From Epiperipatus broadwayi (taxonomy: Eukaryota > Onychophora > Udeonychophora > Euonychophora > Peripatidae): DNA of 64,000 nt. A program made the position numbers and the translations under genes. Positions 39,200 through 50,775 of the stretch are shown here, piece by piece (position 1 is the stretch's first letter; each line of letters opens with the position of its first letter). The stretch covers positions 62,001-126,000 of the forward strand of contig JAQFVV010013408.1 of the NCBI GenBank assembly GCA_028023455.1, given 5' to 3'. The notes beneath the pieces were generated by a model that was not told where the DNA came from, searched no databases, and saw only the letters and a program-made list of their open reading frames with translations.

Positions 39200-39990
39200 C
39201 ATTATATGCCAGTATCCAATTCCATTGTTATTGGTGTAATTTCATCCACTATATTTACAACTATATTAATAATCTGTTGAAGATATTTCTAGTCATTAAC
39301 TTATTTTAATTCATCAATATCAATCTTTATTTATTTCTTTTGGGAAAATCCATTGATATTACTTTAGTCTTTTTAACATTTGTCCTAATCCTACTTTTTT
39401 ACTTTCATTTGATAACTCTTACAACATATCTGAAGCTCTGAAGCTGCAAAATCTAGATGACTTATTTATTTATTTTTACTTCCTTAGTTTTCCATTTTAA
39501 TCTGCAAAATATTTCTTGTAAAACTACTGTAAAAAGTTTTGAAGATATGGAATCTCTTTGTCTACACCCTTTTCAAAGTTTTTAACAACACTATATAATC
39601 TAATCTTTGCTGCTGCATTTGATAAATACGTTTCAGAATATGACAATATTCTGGATCTATACCTAATTGATCCAAAACTTTAATCGCTGTAAAAATATTT
39701 GGAGAATCAAATACCTTTTCATAATCTACAAATTCAAAGCATAATGACAACTCATGTTTATTGCTATTTCCTATGTGATCCACTGTGCTAAAATCACTTT
39801 TAAATCCAGATTCTTATTTTAGCTGATTAAAACTGAAAGTTATAGATGAATTTTAATCAATTTAGTATAAAAAATTTGTAAAGAACTGATAAAAGACTGA
39901 TGGATCTATAATTTCTATCTTTTTAAAATATCGATATTATTACTGCATTCTTTCAATTAGCTATCTTAATATAAGCTGAGCTATGATTGT
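39200..39990 (-). mobile_element. Decayed RTE-like LINE, RT domain
   Basis: The minus strand gives GFKSDFSTVDHIGNSNKH then LCFEFVDYEKVFDS (RT motif A, in the open frame 39562-39783), then LDQLGIDPEYCHILKRIYQ. After a frameshift a motif-C-like DLDFAA segment (near 39440-39460) and KKTKVISM (near 39360) follow. It is the same family as the copies at 7.4 kb and 12 kb. Confidence 0.75.
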
Positions 39991-40016
39991 ATATATGTAT
40001 GGAGATGATAATCTGG

Positions 40017-40060
40017 ACCAACTGATGAGTACAGGTTTAGCACAAAATACTTATATTGGT
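40017..40060 (+). ncRNA. Hammerhead ribozyme relic
   Basis: Order on the plus strand: helix I ACCAA (40017-40021); core CTGATGA (40022-40028); stem II GTAC and GCAC (one mismatch) around a 7-nt loop; AAAA where GAAA is expected (40044-40047); quasi-palindromic TACTTA; TA; then TTGGT (40056-40060). TTGGT pairs perfectly with the first strand. All parts of a type-I hammerhead are present except the G of GAAA, so activity is doubtful. Confidence 0.55.
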
Positions 40061-40640
40061 GATTACTTATCTTTTCAACATAGTGTATAAGCGATATGAG
40101 ATAGCTTGGGTTGTTGAGGGTCGTGTGAAAGAGTTAATTTTATAACATTTTATTATTTTACCTTTTTTTATAACTATATAATTTGTACAATCTTAAAATA
40201 TTATACCATAACAAAATCGATAATAAATTGTGCAATAAAGTTTTAATAAATTAATTCCAGCAGTGATCTACCGTTTTCAAAATATCTCTTATACAATTTA
40301 AAATATATTCTTGCTGTTATATTATTAATAACCCACGCTACATGCTATAAATAACTACACTCAAAGAAGAATATCCCTTTCTATCATCTTTATATTCAAC
40401 TTATTTCAGTCTTTTTGGAGCACACACACAATTTTCAGGATTTGTTTTTTAAATAATTGAATGTATTAAAATATTGGGTATATTCTATATCAACCATGAA
40501 TAGGTTAGGTCTAATAGTTATATATTCCCCTCCCCAAATTTAACTTAATGAGTGAAAGTGTTCTGAATTATAAATAGTGATATACAGTACATAAGATGCG
40601 AAGCTATATTACTAAACTCCTAACATAAATTTATAAAAGA

Positions 40641-40788
40641 CACAATCTCTATTTTTTTTTTTTTCATATGTCATAGCGTCTGCCAGGAGGCGAACCCACA
40701 ACCGTCTGCAACCAACTACTTGCTTGCAAGGCGGCTGCGCTGACTTCTCGACTAACAATGCTTGACACACAATCACAATCTCTATTTT
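40641..40788 (-). mobile_element. tRNA-derived SINE with 15-bp target-site duplication
   Basis: Minus-strand body 40656-40773 has GTTAGTCGAGAAGTCAGCGC (A-box region) and TGGGTTCGCCTCC (B-box region) and ends ACATATGAAAAAAAAAAAA. CACAATCTCTATTTT flanks it at 40641-40655 and 40774-40788. It is the same family as 37.9 kb and 59.8 kb. Confidence 0.9.
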
Positions 40789-41465
40789 ATACCTTAATTT
40801 CATATACAATATTTTAGTTAGTTCCCTCATGAATTTGAATAATGCTACAGTGAAATTTACAACAGATTCCTTTCCTTTTTGCTTAATTATATTAGGTTTA
40901 CTTTCTACTAACTATTTTTTTAAATTTGTCTTATAATTAATATGTTATTTTGGCTGCTTATAACATACCGTTACTGTTCTCACAGAATACATAGCACACA
41001 TATATATTATTACTTATATTTTATATTTAAATCGTTTTTTGTCCTGGTATGTGATACCATTGATTATCAAGTTTTATTTTATTAATAATTTTCTCTAAAA
41101 TATTTAATACTATATTTTTCTTAACTTCTGGGACACTATATATATTCTTATTATAATGTTTTCTACAATTTTCTAAGTTTATATATGCAGACATTTTAGA
41201 AATATTAATTTAAAAGAAACATGTATTTGTTGTCGCTTTAGAAAAGTATAATTGTAACTAATAAATTCAGTAGCAAGAAGTAAATTATGCTGTATCATAT
41301 TTTATTCTCATCTGATTAAAATAGATGATTTTGAACTCATTCCATCTAACAATGTATAGATATCAAATTTTTAATGAGTAATAAATGGTTGTAATCACAT
41401 GTTGGACTGAATATTAATTGTTAAATATTTTTTTAAAAAATTCAAATTGTATTTAAACTTAATAC
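40789..41465. other. AT-rich DNA, nothing recognised
   Basis: No coding or repeat signal was recognised. Confidence 0.4.
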
Positions 41466-41469
41466 ATTG

Positions 41470-41600
41470 TTACCTGTGGTATTGTTCTTTTCTCTTCTTC
41501 AAGTGGCGCTGGCCTGACCAATGAATGCACTGGCATAGGAATCAAATCAGGGAATTTTAGATTCACGAATATCAAATTTAATGTGACGCTTTAATCACCA
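41470..41600 (-). repeat. Diverged tRNA-like repeat
   Basis: Shares TTCTCTTCTTCA, GGCCTGACCA and ATCAAATCAGGGA-type blocks, in the same order, with the Penelope 3' tRNA-like segment at 13290-13440. It is strongly diverged and no Penelope coding sequence is next to it. Confidence 0.45.
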
Positions 41601-44600
41601 AGCCTAGTATACTTAAAATAATATTTTTTAAAAATATTTTTTATAACAGTGATAAGTATATGATATCTATTATAATACAACCTGCAAATTTAAAAATTAG
41701 AATAGATTATAATGTTTTTATTTATATGTTTAGATAATTTCATGCCGCGGCTAATTTTGTAATAAATATGAATAAAGTTAGAGCAACCTTTGTTTGGTAA
41801 ACTGTCATTTGTTATTTAGAAATTGTTTTGAAATACTGGAATAAAAACTATTCATCTGAATATATATTTATTCACAGAACATATTTATTCATAAAAGACT
41901 GCGTCCATTCTAATTATGGGAGAAAAAGCTGGAAGACAAAAAAGGTTCAATAAAGATAATTCTACTATGATTATAGAAACCAATATATAAAACACAAATT
42001 TGTTCACACATAACACATGCTGGTTCCAAAATCAATTTGCTATCTTATTATATTATCTGTTAATTACTACAGTTTTTTTGAAGACTTAAAAACCTTGCTT
42101 AATTGTATTTCTCCTTTGTGTTCTATTTTCAGCTATGATCTTCTAATAAAAATAACAATATTATATCTCTTTAAAATATCTTTGAAATAAATCTTACAAT
42201 TTAAAATCATTTCTTTTTTCTTCATATAAGCCAAAATAAAGTCTAGCTTAGGAAATTGATTAGCAAACATTTAATTACATGTCCGATCCATTTAAACGAT
42301 TGCTTTTACAGTAGTAGATTAAATATCATCACATCACAAAGCTTAAGAACCAACTACAAGTCTTAAATGGAAATTTACCAATGTTTTGTTGTTTACTTCC
42401 AAACAATAAATTTAGTTGAAATACTGCAACATTCCGCAACCACTTTCTTGTCTTCAAAACTGCCAGTATTTTAAAATTTATTTACATTTTTAAGCTGAAA
42501 ATTAACCTTTCAAGTTAACAGTTATTGAAAATTGTTTTCTATTATTGGCTGATAAAGCATTTGAGTTTTTATAACTTTAATTACATTCGGAACAATCTAT
42601 ATATCATTTTTCCAATTGGCAAGAATAGAGTATTCATTAGCATTATAAATCTAAAGGCAAAGAAGATAAAGTTTTGTTTTTATTTTCAATCAGCTCAAAT
42701 TAAAATCCTTACCACTCAAAGTTGTTGTCATTTTAAGATTTGATTCATAAATTGTATTTATAAACTGTTTCCAAGACCATTAATTATTAAAACAGAACTT
42801 GAAGTTGGAAACGTACTATAGCTAGTCTAGAGCTAATAGATCTATGAGAACCACCCAGCACTCCTATCTTTATAAAAAAGCAAAACAAGACTGTCAATAT
42901 AAGTCAATTTTCCTTGATCATGAGCTTACTACAGGTGATGTTTCCTCATCCTATTATTAAAACCATCTGCACAGAAAGGGATGATTGTAAGAGAAAGTTG
43001 AAATAGGAATGGGTTATTGCAAGAGATCCGAATTCAATCAACAGGAAGGACTCTTGCATCCCTTTGTCAAAAAATGGAACATCTGATTTTTATAATTTAC
43101 ATTTCTTATTACAATAATTTGCAGATTTTATAAAGTATATTCAACCTACTCTGGGTACTGTTAGTTAATTAATTTTGCACTATGATTCTGGTGAGAAGTT
43201 TCCGAAAATTAACTCAGTGCTATCAAGTTAGAATATATATATATATATATTATAACGTTTTCCTTTTTGCTAGGCCTCTATATGCATTATAAATGCATGA
43301 GTTGATCAAGCTATGTCAAAAAGAAGAAAGTTATATTTCTATTCTAAAAACATAGCTATATTTCCTGATCAACTCGGCCTATTAATTGTTGAGAATTATG
43401 CTATCGATGAAATCAGCTTTTAATTTATTTAATATGGGCAGCAGGACCTTTTATTCTAAAGAGTCCACTGAAGTTGTCAAGTAATGACTCATGAATAAAA
43501 AAAAGAAAAAATACTTTTAAACTAATCGGTATTGCATCATACTGTAACGAGAATTATTTTTTGAGATTATTATTCCTGGGCTTATTCAAACATATTGGCA
43601 AAGGTAAATTACATTCTTAAATCTTCTTAAACTAATAATAAATTTAATAATAAAAACCAATAAATATTATAGAATAACGTACAAATGAAAATTGGTATTA
43701 GAAATATTTTTATTCTAATAAATTAAAAATGTTTAAAGGAAATTATTAATCAAATAAATTGGAGAGAACACACTTAATTCAGACGTGAAATATTAATAAA
43801 ATAAAGCAATTAACATAAGTAATTAAAAGTTCTTGCATACACAAGAGTCTCTTGATTAATTAAATGAAAGTCTATATCGGGGTCCTGTTATAAGCTTATT
43901 TTTATGAGTAGTTTGTAAAATGGTTAAATTTGTCACAATCAGGCTAATGAAGCATAACTTATCGGTAAGTTTTAGTGAATTCACGATGGTTGTAGATAAC
44001 TATGCATAGTTTTTCAGGGTTAAAATGAGCTCATGGCTGTTGATTATTAGTTGATCTTGTAGTCTATTCCGAAGGCTAGTTGCAGAGGCTTTTCTGTTGT
44101 CCATCATCAGTAACGATGTCAGCAAAAGCTCCGATCTACTCCCGCATGAAGGATTATTTCATTGTGGAGTGGTCTTGGATTTAATAATCCAAAACCAGCC
44201 AAAGGAAAAAATAGAAAAAACAAGATGTTCTTCAAACTGGTCTCTGCCTTTTATACTAGAGGCCCAGTTTTCAGACTTCTGCACATGTTATTATCATGGC
44301 GTTTTGTGTTTATAATCTTATACAGTCTTTATCATTTTTCAATTACAACGTTCGCATTTTTTAGCAAATCTTTCAGCCATCTTTAATTAGCTATAATATT
44401 TTTCTTTTAACTTATCTTTTTACTTGCTTTTGGAATTCTTTTGTTCTCTCCAATTCTACTTTTATTTCTAATTACATTAAAAAAAATATGAAAGAATAAT
44501 TTAACTTTCATTGTACGTTATTTTTTTTAACAAAAAATTATAGTAAAAAAAAAATCTAAATTTACTTTTATTTTTTTTTAGCTTTTATCAAATGCCAATA

Positions 44601-44630
44601 TATTTGCAACGTATATAAATAAACGTTACA
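41601..44630. other. AT-rich DNA, nothing recognised
   Basis: Three kb with no readable element. Short open frames (42525-42743, 44097-44315) have no domain. A short TA run lies near 43235. Confidence 0.4.
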
Positions 44631-44735
44631 ATATATATATGACAATAGATGGCGTTCTACCAAAAACACCGTCAAGCGTAGTTTGTTTACATGAATGTCA
44701 GAGCAAGCATTCACTATCTTTAACTTTAATTTCCA

Positions 44736-44779
44736 CCTTCAGATCATGATTTCAAGCTATTTGCTATCGTCAGTGAAGG
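44736..44779 (-). ncRNA. Type-I hammerhead ribozyme, intact core
   Basis: Minus strand, 5' to 3': helix I CCTTCA (44774-44779); CTGACGA (44767-44773); stem II TAGC and GCTT around AAATA (44754-44766); GAAA (44750-44753); helix III TCATGA, a perfect palindrome (44744-44749); TC with cleavage expected after it (44742-44743); then TGAAGG (44736-44741), perfectly complementary to CCTTCA. Stem II has a U-U pair at its base. A palindromic helix III too short to close within one molecule is typical of Penelope and retrozyme hammerheads, which act as dimers. Confidence 0.85.
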
Positions 44780-45137
44780 ACAGGAATAAGAAAATAGATC
44801 TAAACACAAACTCTGAGCGTTTATGAAACAGTTTCTATTCAGCTTGCAAGTGTGAATCTTTTAGACACGTAATGTCTTCAAACTCAGCATAGCAAGCCAG
44901 ATAGCTACATGGGTCTGATCTCAGTTCAGCATCACCACATAGTAGAAGCCTCTGCAATATATATCATTGCAAGAAAGACCTCAAAGGTACATTTATGAAA
45001 AACAAAAAAACACAAGTTAAAATTTGCTAACGCTTGTATTTATGACAATAGATGGCGTTCTACCAAAACACCATCAAGCATAGTTTGTTTACATAAACGT
45101 CAGAGCAAGCATTCACTATTTCTAACTTTAATTTCCA

Positions 45138-45181
45138 CCTTCAGATCATGATTTCAAGCTATTTGCTATTGTCAGTGAAGG
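45138..45181 (-). ncRNA. Second hammerhead copy, core mutated
   Basis: Same as 44736-44779 except that the core reads CTGACAA. This changes G8, a catalytic base, so it should be inactive or very weak. All helices are unchanged. Confidence 0.75.
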
Positions 45182-45539
45182 ACAGGAATAAGAAAATAGA
45201 TCTAAACACAAACTCAATAGCTTGAAATCATGATCTGAAAGTGGAAATTAAAGTTAGAGATAGTGAATGCTTGCTCTGACGTTTATGTTAACAAATTATG
45301 CTTGACGGTATTTTTGGTAGAACGCCATCTATTGTCATAAATACAAGCGTTAGAGTTTTAACTTGTGTTTTTTTGTTTTTCATATATATATATGATTTAA
45401 AAATACTTTTCCATAGTGGCTTGACTCAGTTCAAGTTTTTGGAGTATTTCATTAGGATATGAAAAGAGTGTAATGTTAAATAATTATACATACTCATCTA
45501 AATCAATGTTCATCGACTACATATTTCACAAAGAATAAT

Positions 45540-46300
45540 AACTTTTTTTTCATTCCATCATGTGGAAGTTGTAATGAATAAAATTGGACATCAATTACCA
45601 TATGCCATTATTTTTTTTAATAATGAAGTCAAAAGTCTTGAACAAATCAATAAAAACAATAAAATGCACATTATAGCCTTTGTGGAAGTTTTTGGCAATA
45701 AATTTTATCTATAGTACTCACAGATTCTCCAAAACCATGTAGATTCTCTGAAAATTATTTATCTATATTTAGAGGCAATTTATTTAATAAAACCTATGAA
45801 AATACTTTTGTTATAGTAGACAGTATTAATATTTTATTATAATTTATTATTTTTTAAATCTTCTTTACTTTTATAAATTGCATAAATAGAATCTTAAGAT
45901 TAGATTGCACAAATTTGTTATCTCTATATTCCCAAAAAATTCTAATAGGTTTGAAACAAAAAATATTACGATTATAAAACTTCACTAGATATTAATTAAG
46001 ACTTGCAATCTTTCAATTAAGTTGGATATTTTTGTCAAAAGTAAAGAAGTTGGTAGGAAGAATATGTTATTAAAAATTACCTCTGGATTCACATATCATT
46101 ATTCAAAAGGTAAACAAGATATTTTCACTACTTGTTTAGTGTATTTTCAAAATCATGTAAAAATATGCTTGCCAATGTTCTAATAGCATTTGTAATATAG
46201 TTTTTCAGATCCTTATTTTATTTTCAGTGCATCAAAAACAATCTAAAATGACTAGGATTAGCAAATAATTATATATTTCATACAATTTTAATAATCCAAT
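45540..46300 (-). mobile_element. Decayed LINE RT fragment
   Basis: The minus strand near 45630-45690 reads IVFIDLFKTFDFI, an RT motif A (F-D at the catalytic position), preceded by a region compatible with the finger domain. It is comparable to VFDSI in the copy at 61.1 kb. Strongly decayed. Confidence 0.45.
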
Positions 46301-47234
46301 TATTTTAAGTCTTTAGGCCAATTATGGTACCTTTGATTTTACATTTCTATACTTCATACAAATCACCACATTCAATTTATTATCATGTTAAGTTGATAAT
46401 ACCACATGTTTCTTTCAATAAAATCATGAATGATATTAGAATTATCAAGAAACCTGCTAGGTTTCTTTTTTTATAATGAACCCAACAGATTTATGCCCAA
46501 ATATATTACGTGGAAAAATTTCATGTATCATTAACATGATAAGCTTGTAATTCTAAATGGACAATTTGAGAATTTGATAGCTGTTGAATTTTGCATATTT
46601 AGAAAATTACTTTTAAAAAATGTATACTGAATTTGTTACCAATATGTTTGGAGTAAAATGCCCTATTATATATGTAAACCAGATGATAATATTATTTTGT
46701 TATTCACATCAGATTATTTTTTAATGGAGATTGTACTGAATTTAACAATAATTTAAATTAAATACATAATGTAACTTTATTTACATCATTTAATCAGTCT
46801 GCTTATAGAGTTATTTATATAAATATATGGACTTAGAGTTACTCTCATTTTTATATGTTTTACATTACAAGAAACATGAACCCATTCCAGACTGCAAAAC
46901 TTTTTCATGATATCTCTAGTAATGGAATTCTAAATGTTAACCTGTCTTTTCAACAAATAATGTAATTCTTATAAACTCATTATAATCAAGTATTATGAAA
47001 AAGTAACAATAAAAGTTCAAAAGTTTTATAATGCACTAAGCATGCTTTCAGCAGGTTACTACCAGAAGCATAGTGCTATTTAAAGTGTAACAGATAAAAG
47101 TATGTCTATATACATATATAGACATAGTTTGATATGTAAATGAGGCTTAATACCTAAATGCAGCATTTAAATCTTCTATTTTTCAACAATAAACATCGCA
47201 TGACCACCACTTCTTATGCTTGTGTATAACTGTT
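46301..47234. other. AT-rich DNA, nothing recognised
   Basis: No coding or repeat signal was recognised. Confidence 0.4.
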
Positions 47235-47362
47235 GTTAAAACAGGCAAAACTCACTATACGTATTGCCACACACAGCAAGCTAGAGTAATCAATGGATGC
47301 CAGCATTGATTAATCTAGCTTGGTGTGTGTGGCAATACGTATAGTGAGTTTTGCCTGTTTTT
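47235..47362. repeat. Foldback with 59-bp arms
   Basis: Arms 47235-47293 and about 47303-47362 are reverse complements around CACTATACGTATTGCCACAC with only a few mismatches. The loop is about 9 bp. It lies just beyond the 3' side of the Penelope remnant at 47.4-48.5 kb. Confidence 0.85.
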
Positions 47363-47439
47363 ATTTTTCAACAACAGAATGTGTGAATCCTTTCTGTTGA
47401 TAGAATGTGGATCATTTGTGATTTCCCAAGCCTCTCTAT

Positions 47440-48490
47440 GTTTTCTTTTTCTATCATCTCAAATTTGTGGAAGTGAATGTGTGGCTTATAGTGAGCTCAT
47501 GATTGAGAAAGATTGATTTGTATTTGTTATTCTATTTGGCTCTGCTGAAAAAGTATGTATGCTGGGAAATTCTCATGGATATATTTGATTTTGCATGAGA
47601 TTCACCATAATATATAGTACTACAGAATAGGGCACTGCATATAATTTTAAAGACTATTTGAGGAACATGCTCTGCTGGTATTTTGTCTTTTGAGTTATTT
47701 AGTAAATTCTTTAGTGATGAAAGCTATCTAAAGCTTACTCTGTAAGTGTTAACATATATATTCCTTAGATTTTTTGCAAATCTAGGGATGTGTGGAAGGA
47801 TTATCCATGCTTTTGGCATATTAGATATTTATGTTTGGGTTTTGATTTGTGTTGGTATAAAATTTTTCGATTGTCATTATTAGCATTTACGATTATATCA
47901 GAGACTTATGAGATTGTTGATGTAAGCATGGATGTTGTTTTTTCTATCTACCTTGTAATTGCATAAATTTTTGTTTTTATACAAGAAACATTTGAAACTT
48001 ATGAGTTTGTGTTCTAAAGGGATTCTTGATTTGGGATGAATGGCACCTCTTATTTGGATAGGTTTTAAATTCATTTTAAAGTCAAGCTCATAATTGTTTT
48101 TCTGAATGTATATATCCAGAAAATTAATCCCTTGATTTTTTGTCTTCAATTTCCGTAGTCCATTGTAAAGGTGATGGTTTTTCAAGATCCACGTGTTACT
48201 GTAGATCTAATTTTCTGATGTAAATATAAACACGTCATCAACATATTTCATGTAGATGTCATTCAATGCAGGATCTAAATGTTTTAATAAAATATTATTC
48301 TCAAATTTTGAGAACACAATGCTGCAAACTATTCCACTCAGTGGAAGACTCATAGCCACCCACTCTTCATTCTTCATTGCCAAATTGCTACTATTCCCTT
48401 GTCAATTCATTTTAAAACTATTATATAATTCCATTTATGATAATAGAATTACAACACATTTTAATTTGCCACACATTTTAATTCTTTAAT
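47440..48490 (-). mobile_element. Penelope-like element, RT to GIY-YIG remnant
   Basis: Minus strand from 48365: MSLPLSGIVCSIVFSKFEN (RT motif B of Penelopes, usually M-SP-SG), then IYMKYVDDVFIF (motif C, YVDD intact, near 48210-48250). The open frame 48185-47898 carries the thumb: INFLDIYIQKN then a GAIHPKSRIPLEHKLISFK block. After a break, PRFAKNLRNIYV (near 47770), KDKIPAEH and VFKIICSALFCSTIYYGES (near 47610-47660) are the linker and the start of the GIY-YIG domain. The element is stop-laden. The order matches Penelope-like elements from RT to endonuclease. Confidence 0.8.
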
Positions 48491-49400
48491 TACATTTGCC
48501 AAAATTCCGACTCCAATCTTTTCTTTCTGTTGTTTGCAAGTAAATATAAATACGCACAGTAGGCACAGTTGTCAGAACTGAGAAAAAAATGGACAGGTTT
48601 AGAAAACTGGAAATCTTTTGCTGCAATCTGTATGACAGACTCTTGAGACAGGAGATTCATTCTGTAAATTAATGTATATCTGGGCTGTGTTTTTCAGAAA
48701 TCTTCTTGTCAATTTATATGTGAAAAGTGCCTAAAGATGAAACGAAATTATTTTATATTTTTGCATTAAAAAAGAATCTTTTCCAGAAGGATAAATTATT
48801 TATCTTATTCTACATAAATATAAAATTATACTGAAACCATTCACAATATATTACAGCAAGATCCAGATGGACATGCTGGATTTAGAGAAATGTTAAACAA
48901 CAGACATTATTGCTCACATTTCAGATAATTAAAAAAATAATACCAGAAATAAACTAATGCATCTTATATATAGTAAGATCTTTTATTTAGTTGGCCATTT
49001 TAAAATAGGTGTTCCCAAACATCTTATTGTTATTACAAAAGAATTTAATATAAAACCAGAAGCTATAATTAAATCAGGCTATAAAGATACATATTGATTT
49101 CACATTGATAAAGGGATTACACAGGGAACATATTGCCACACACATAACTAAGACAAAGAATCTAAGTTGAATGCAGGCAATCAAAGACATTAAAAAAATA
49201 TTAACAACATTAGATATGCAGATCTCACTATATACACATACATGTAACAGCCACTCATAAAGAAGTATGGACATTTTAACTTAAAGAAAAAAGGGGGGGG
49301 GGATTGCCCTTCTAGAAATAAATTTTGCAATGATTTACAAACCAATGTGTTAATATCCGCCCTATTTTTCTGTTTGTTGATATTTTGTGATGTTTTTTAA
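48491..49400. other. Unassigned AT-rich DNA
   Basis: It may include further 5' Penelope sequence but no motif is readable. A G-run of 9 lies near 49293. Confidence 0.35.
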
Positions 49401-49930
49401 ATTTCTTCAGTGGAAAATTTTTCTTATTGAAATGTTCCAACACTATGTCTAATTATAACTCTCTAATATATTATATTCTCTTTCATATCTTTCCAATGAA
49501 AACAATCAATATTACATTTCTTTCTAGTATATTTCAGATAATTTTTTTAAAGTAGATATGGTCTATCAGTCTAAGAAAACCATACTTGAATTCATCATAA
49601 AACACTCTTAGAAAACCAAGCACTTTTTATTCATTTTACATGTCCAATGCAATGAAAGTACAATTTTATAATAATGGACTTTATAATATTATATTCTGCA
49701 ATTTGAAGAAGGATATTGATTGCTTTTATGATCTTGTCATTATATTTTTAAAAATTTTACTCAACATCTTTAGAGTTGCTAATGTCTTTATATTAAATAC
49801 TCTTTCTTTTAACTTGTTAAAAGTAACATCAGCATCCTGGAGTTTATGTTTAATTTCAACATGTCTACTTTTCTATCTATAAAACCATCAAGATACTTAA
49901 ATTAGTTTATATTCTCAAGTTGCTAACCAT
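49401..49930 (-). mobile_element. Possible LINE linker fragment
   Basis: The minus strand near 49790-49850 reads ADVTFNKLKERVFNIKTLA, which could be the region between endonuclease and RT of an RTE-like LINE. There is no diagnostic motif. Weak. Confidence 0.25.
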
Positions 49931-49986
49931 CCAAACAAAAAATTTCTGTGGATTTTTTTTCCATCACTGGCTGATAAAGAGCTTTA

Positions 49987-50150
49987 GTTTTTGAATATTA
50001 ACATTGAAGCAGTGAATCTACGATACAGATATTGCTTCACTATCTGATGACATGATTAGCAATAAGATGGGATTCAAACACATCCTTCCACATACTTGGG
50101 TCATCAGAGAGTCAGCTTTCAGATACACGTAACTCTTCCCAGCCTCATAT
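49987..50150. repeat. Hairpin and diverged LTR-start-like segment
   Basis: TGAAGCAGTGAATCT (49987-50001) pairs with AGATATTGCTTCA (to 50021). The following TGACAT, TTAGCAATAAG and ATTCAAAC blocks occur in the same order as in the first 80 bp of LTRs A to C. This may be the start of a related, strongly diverged LTR. Alternatively it is a tRNA-like SINE, since the minus strand has a GTTTGAATCCC B-box. Confidence 0.4.
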
Positions 50151-50258
50151 AATAATTTTAAATATGTATTTATAGGTATTAAGCGTATAAAATTAATTAT
50201 AGTTTAAATTCCATAAACATAAGGGTCATGTATGTGTGTTTATGTATAGCGTATTTGT

Positions 50259-50527
50259 TATTTCAGCAGAATTTTGCATTAACTCATATATATACGCTAG
50301 ATGTATATATATGTTTGACTAATAGGTTAAGCAATTTTTATTAATAGAATGAAATTTATTTAAAACAAAATATTTAAATGTAATGCACATTTGATAAGCA
50401 TAATTATTTTTAACTTTAATGCAAAACCCTGCTGATATTGAACTATAAACTTAATTCAGGTCTACAATACTAATTAAGTTTATAGGAAGATGTGAAGCAT
50501 GGATCGGGCTTCAGATCCATTGCTTCA
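50259..50527 (-). mobile_element. Element 3 3' LTR, truncated
   Basis: This 269-bp segment is almost identical to 57036-57303. Read on the minus strand it starts at 50527 with TGAAGCAATGGATCTGAAG, which folds with GATCCATGCTTCA into a near-perfect 13-bp hairpin. Homology to the other LTR stops at about 50259, whereas the other LTR continues about 1.9 kb further, so this LTR is truncated or recombined. The purine run before it on the minus strand (TTGGGAAA) is a weak polypurine tract. Confidence 0.75.
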
Positions 50528-50775
50528 TTTCCCAATAGTTAGTGAGCAAAAAAAAAAAAATGTTAAAAAAAAAATGCTGTTGCTTCAGGTCAGAGGTCAA
50601 AATTTTTGTGCCAGGTGAGTTCAAACCTACTCTTTATTTGCTGTAATATTTAATTTGTTACTACCTACGGTGTTTTCTTTACTTTATTATATCTCACGGT
50701 TTATCCATAATTCAATCTTCTGTGTCTTAAATCGGGTCTGTGTTGTATTTAGTCTAACAAGTTATATTTATCTTT

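Larger units (their letters stand above)
44631..45395 (-). mobile_element. Hammerhead-ribozyme retroelement (tandem plus inverted units)
   Basis: Two direct copies of a unit (starts at 44641 and 45044, period 403 bp) are followed from about 45215 by a third partial copy in inverted orientation. All three share the TAGATGGCGTTCTACC and TTCAGATCATGATTTCAAGC segments. The first direct copy carries a complete hammerhead on the minus strand, the second a mutated one, the inverted piece only the 3' half. An ATATATATATGA-type direct repeat flanks the whole (44631-44642 and about 45384-45395). Part of the unit (TTTGAAGACAT and the CCCAT-TAGCTAT block near 44910) also occurs in the 53.4-kb element. 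No protein is encoded, so it would need proteins from elsewhere, plausibly Penelope RT. Confidence 0.8.

Noticed and set aside
50085-50110. CTGATGA on the minus strand near 50100
   Set aside because: There is no GAAA at a suitable distance and no complementary helices.
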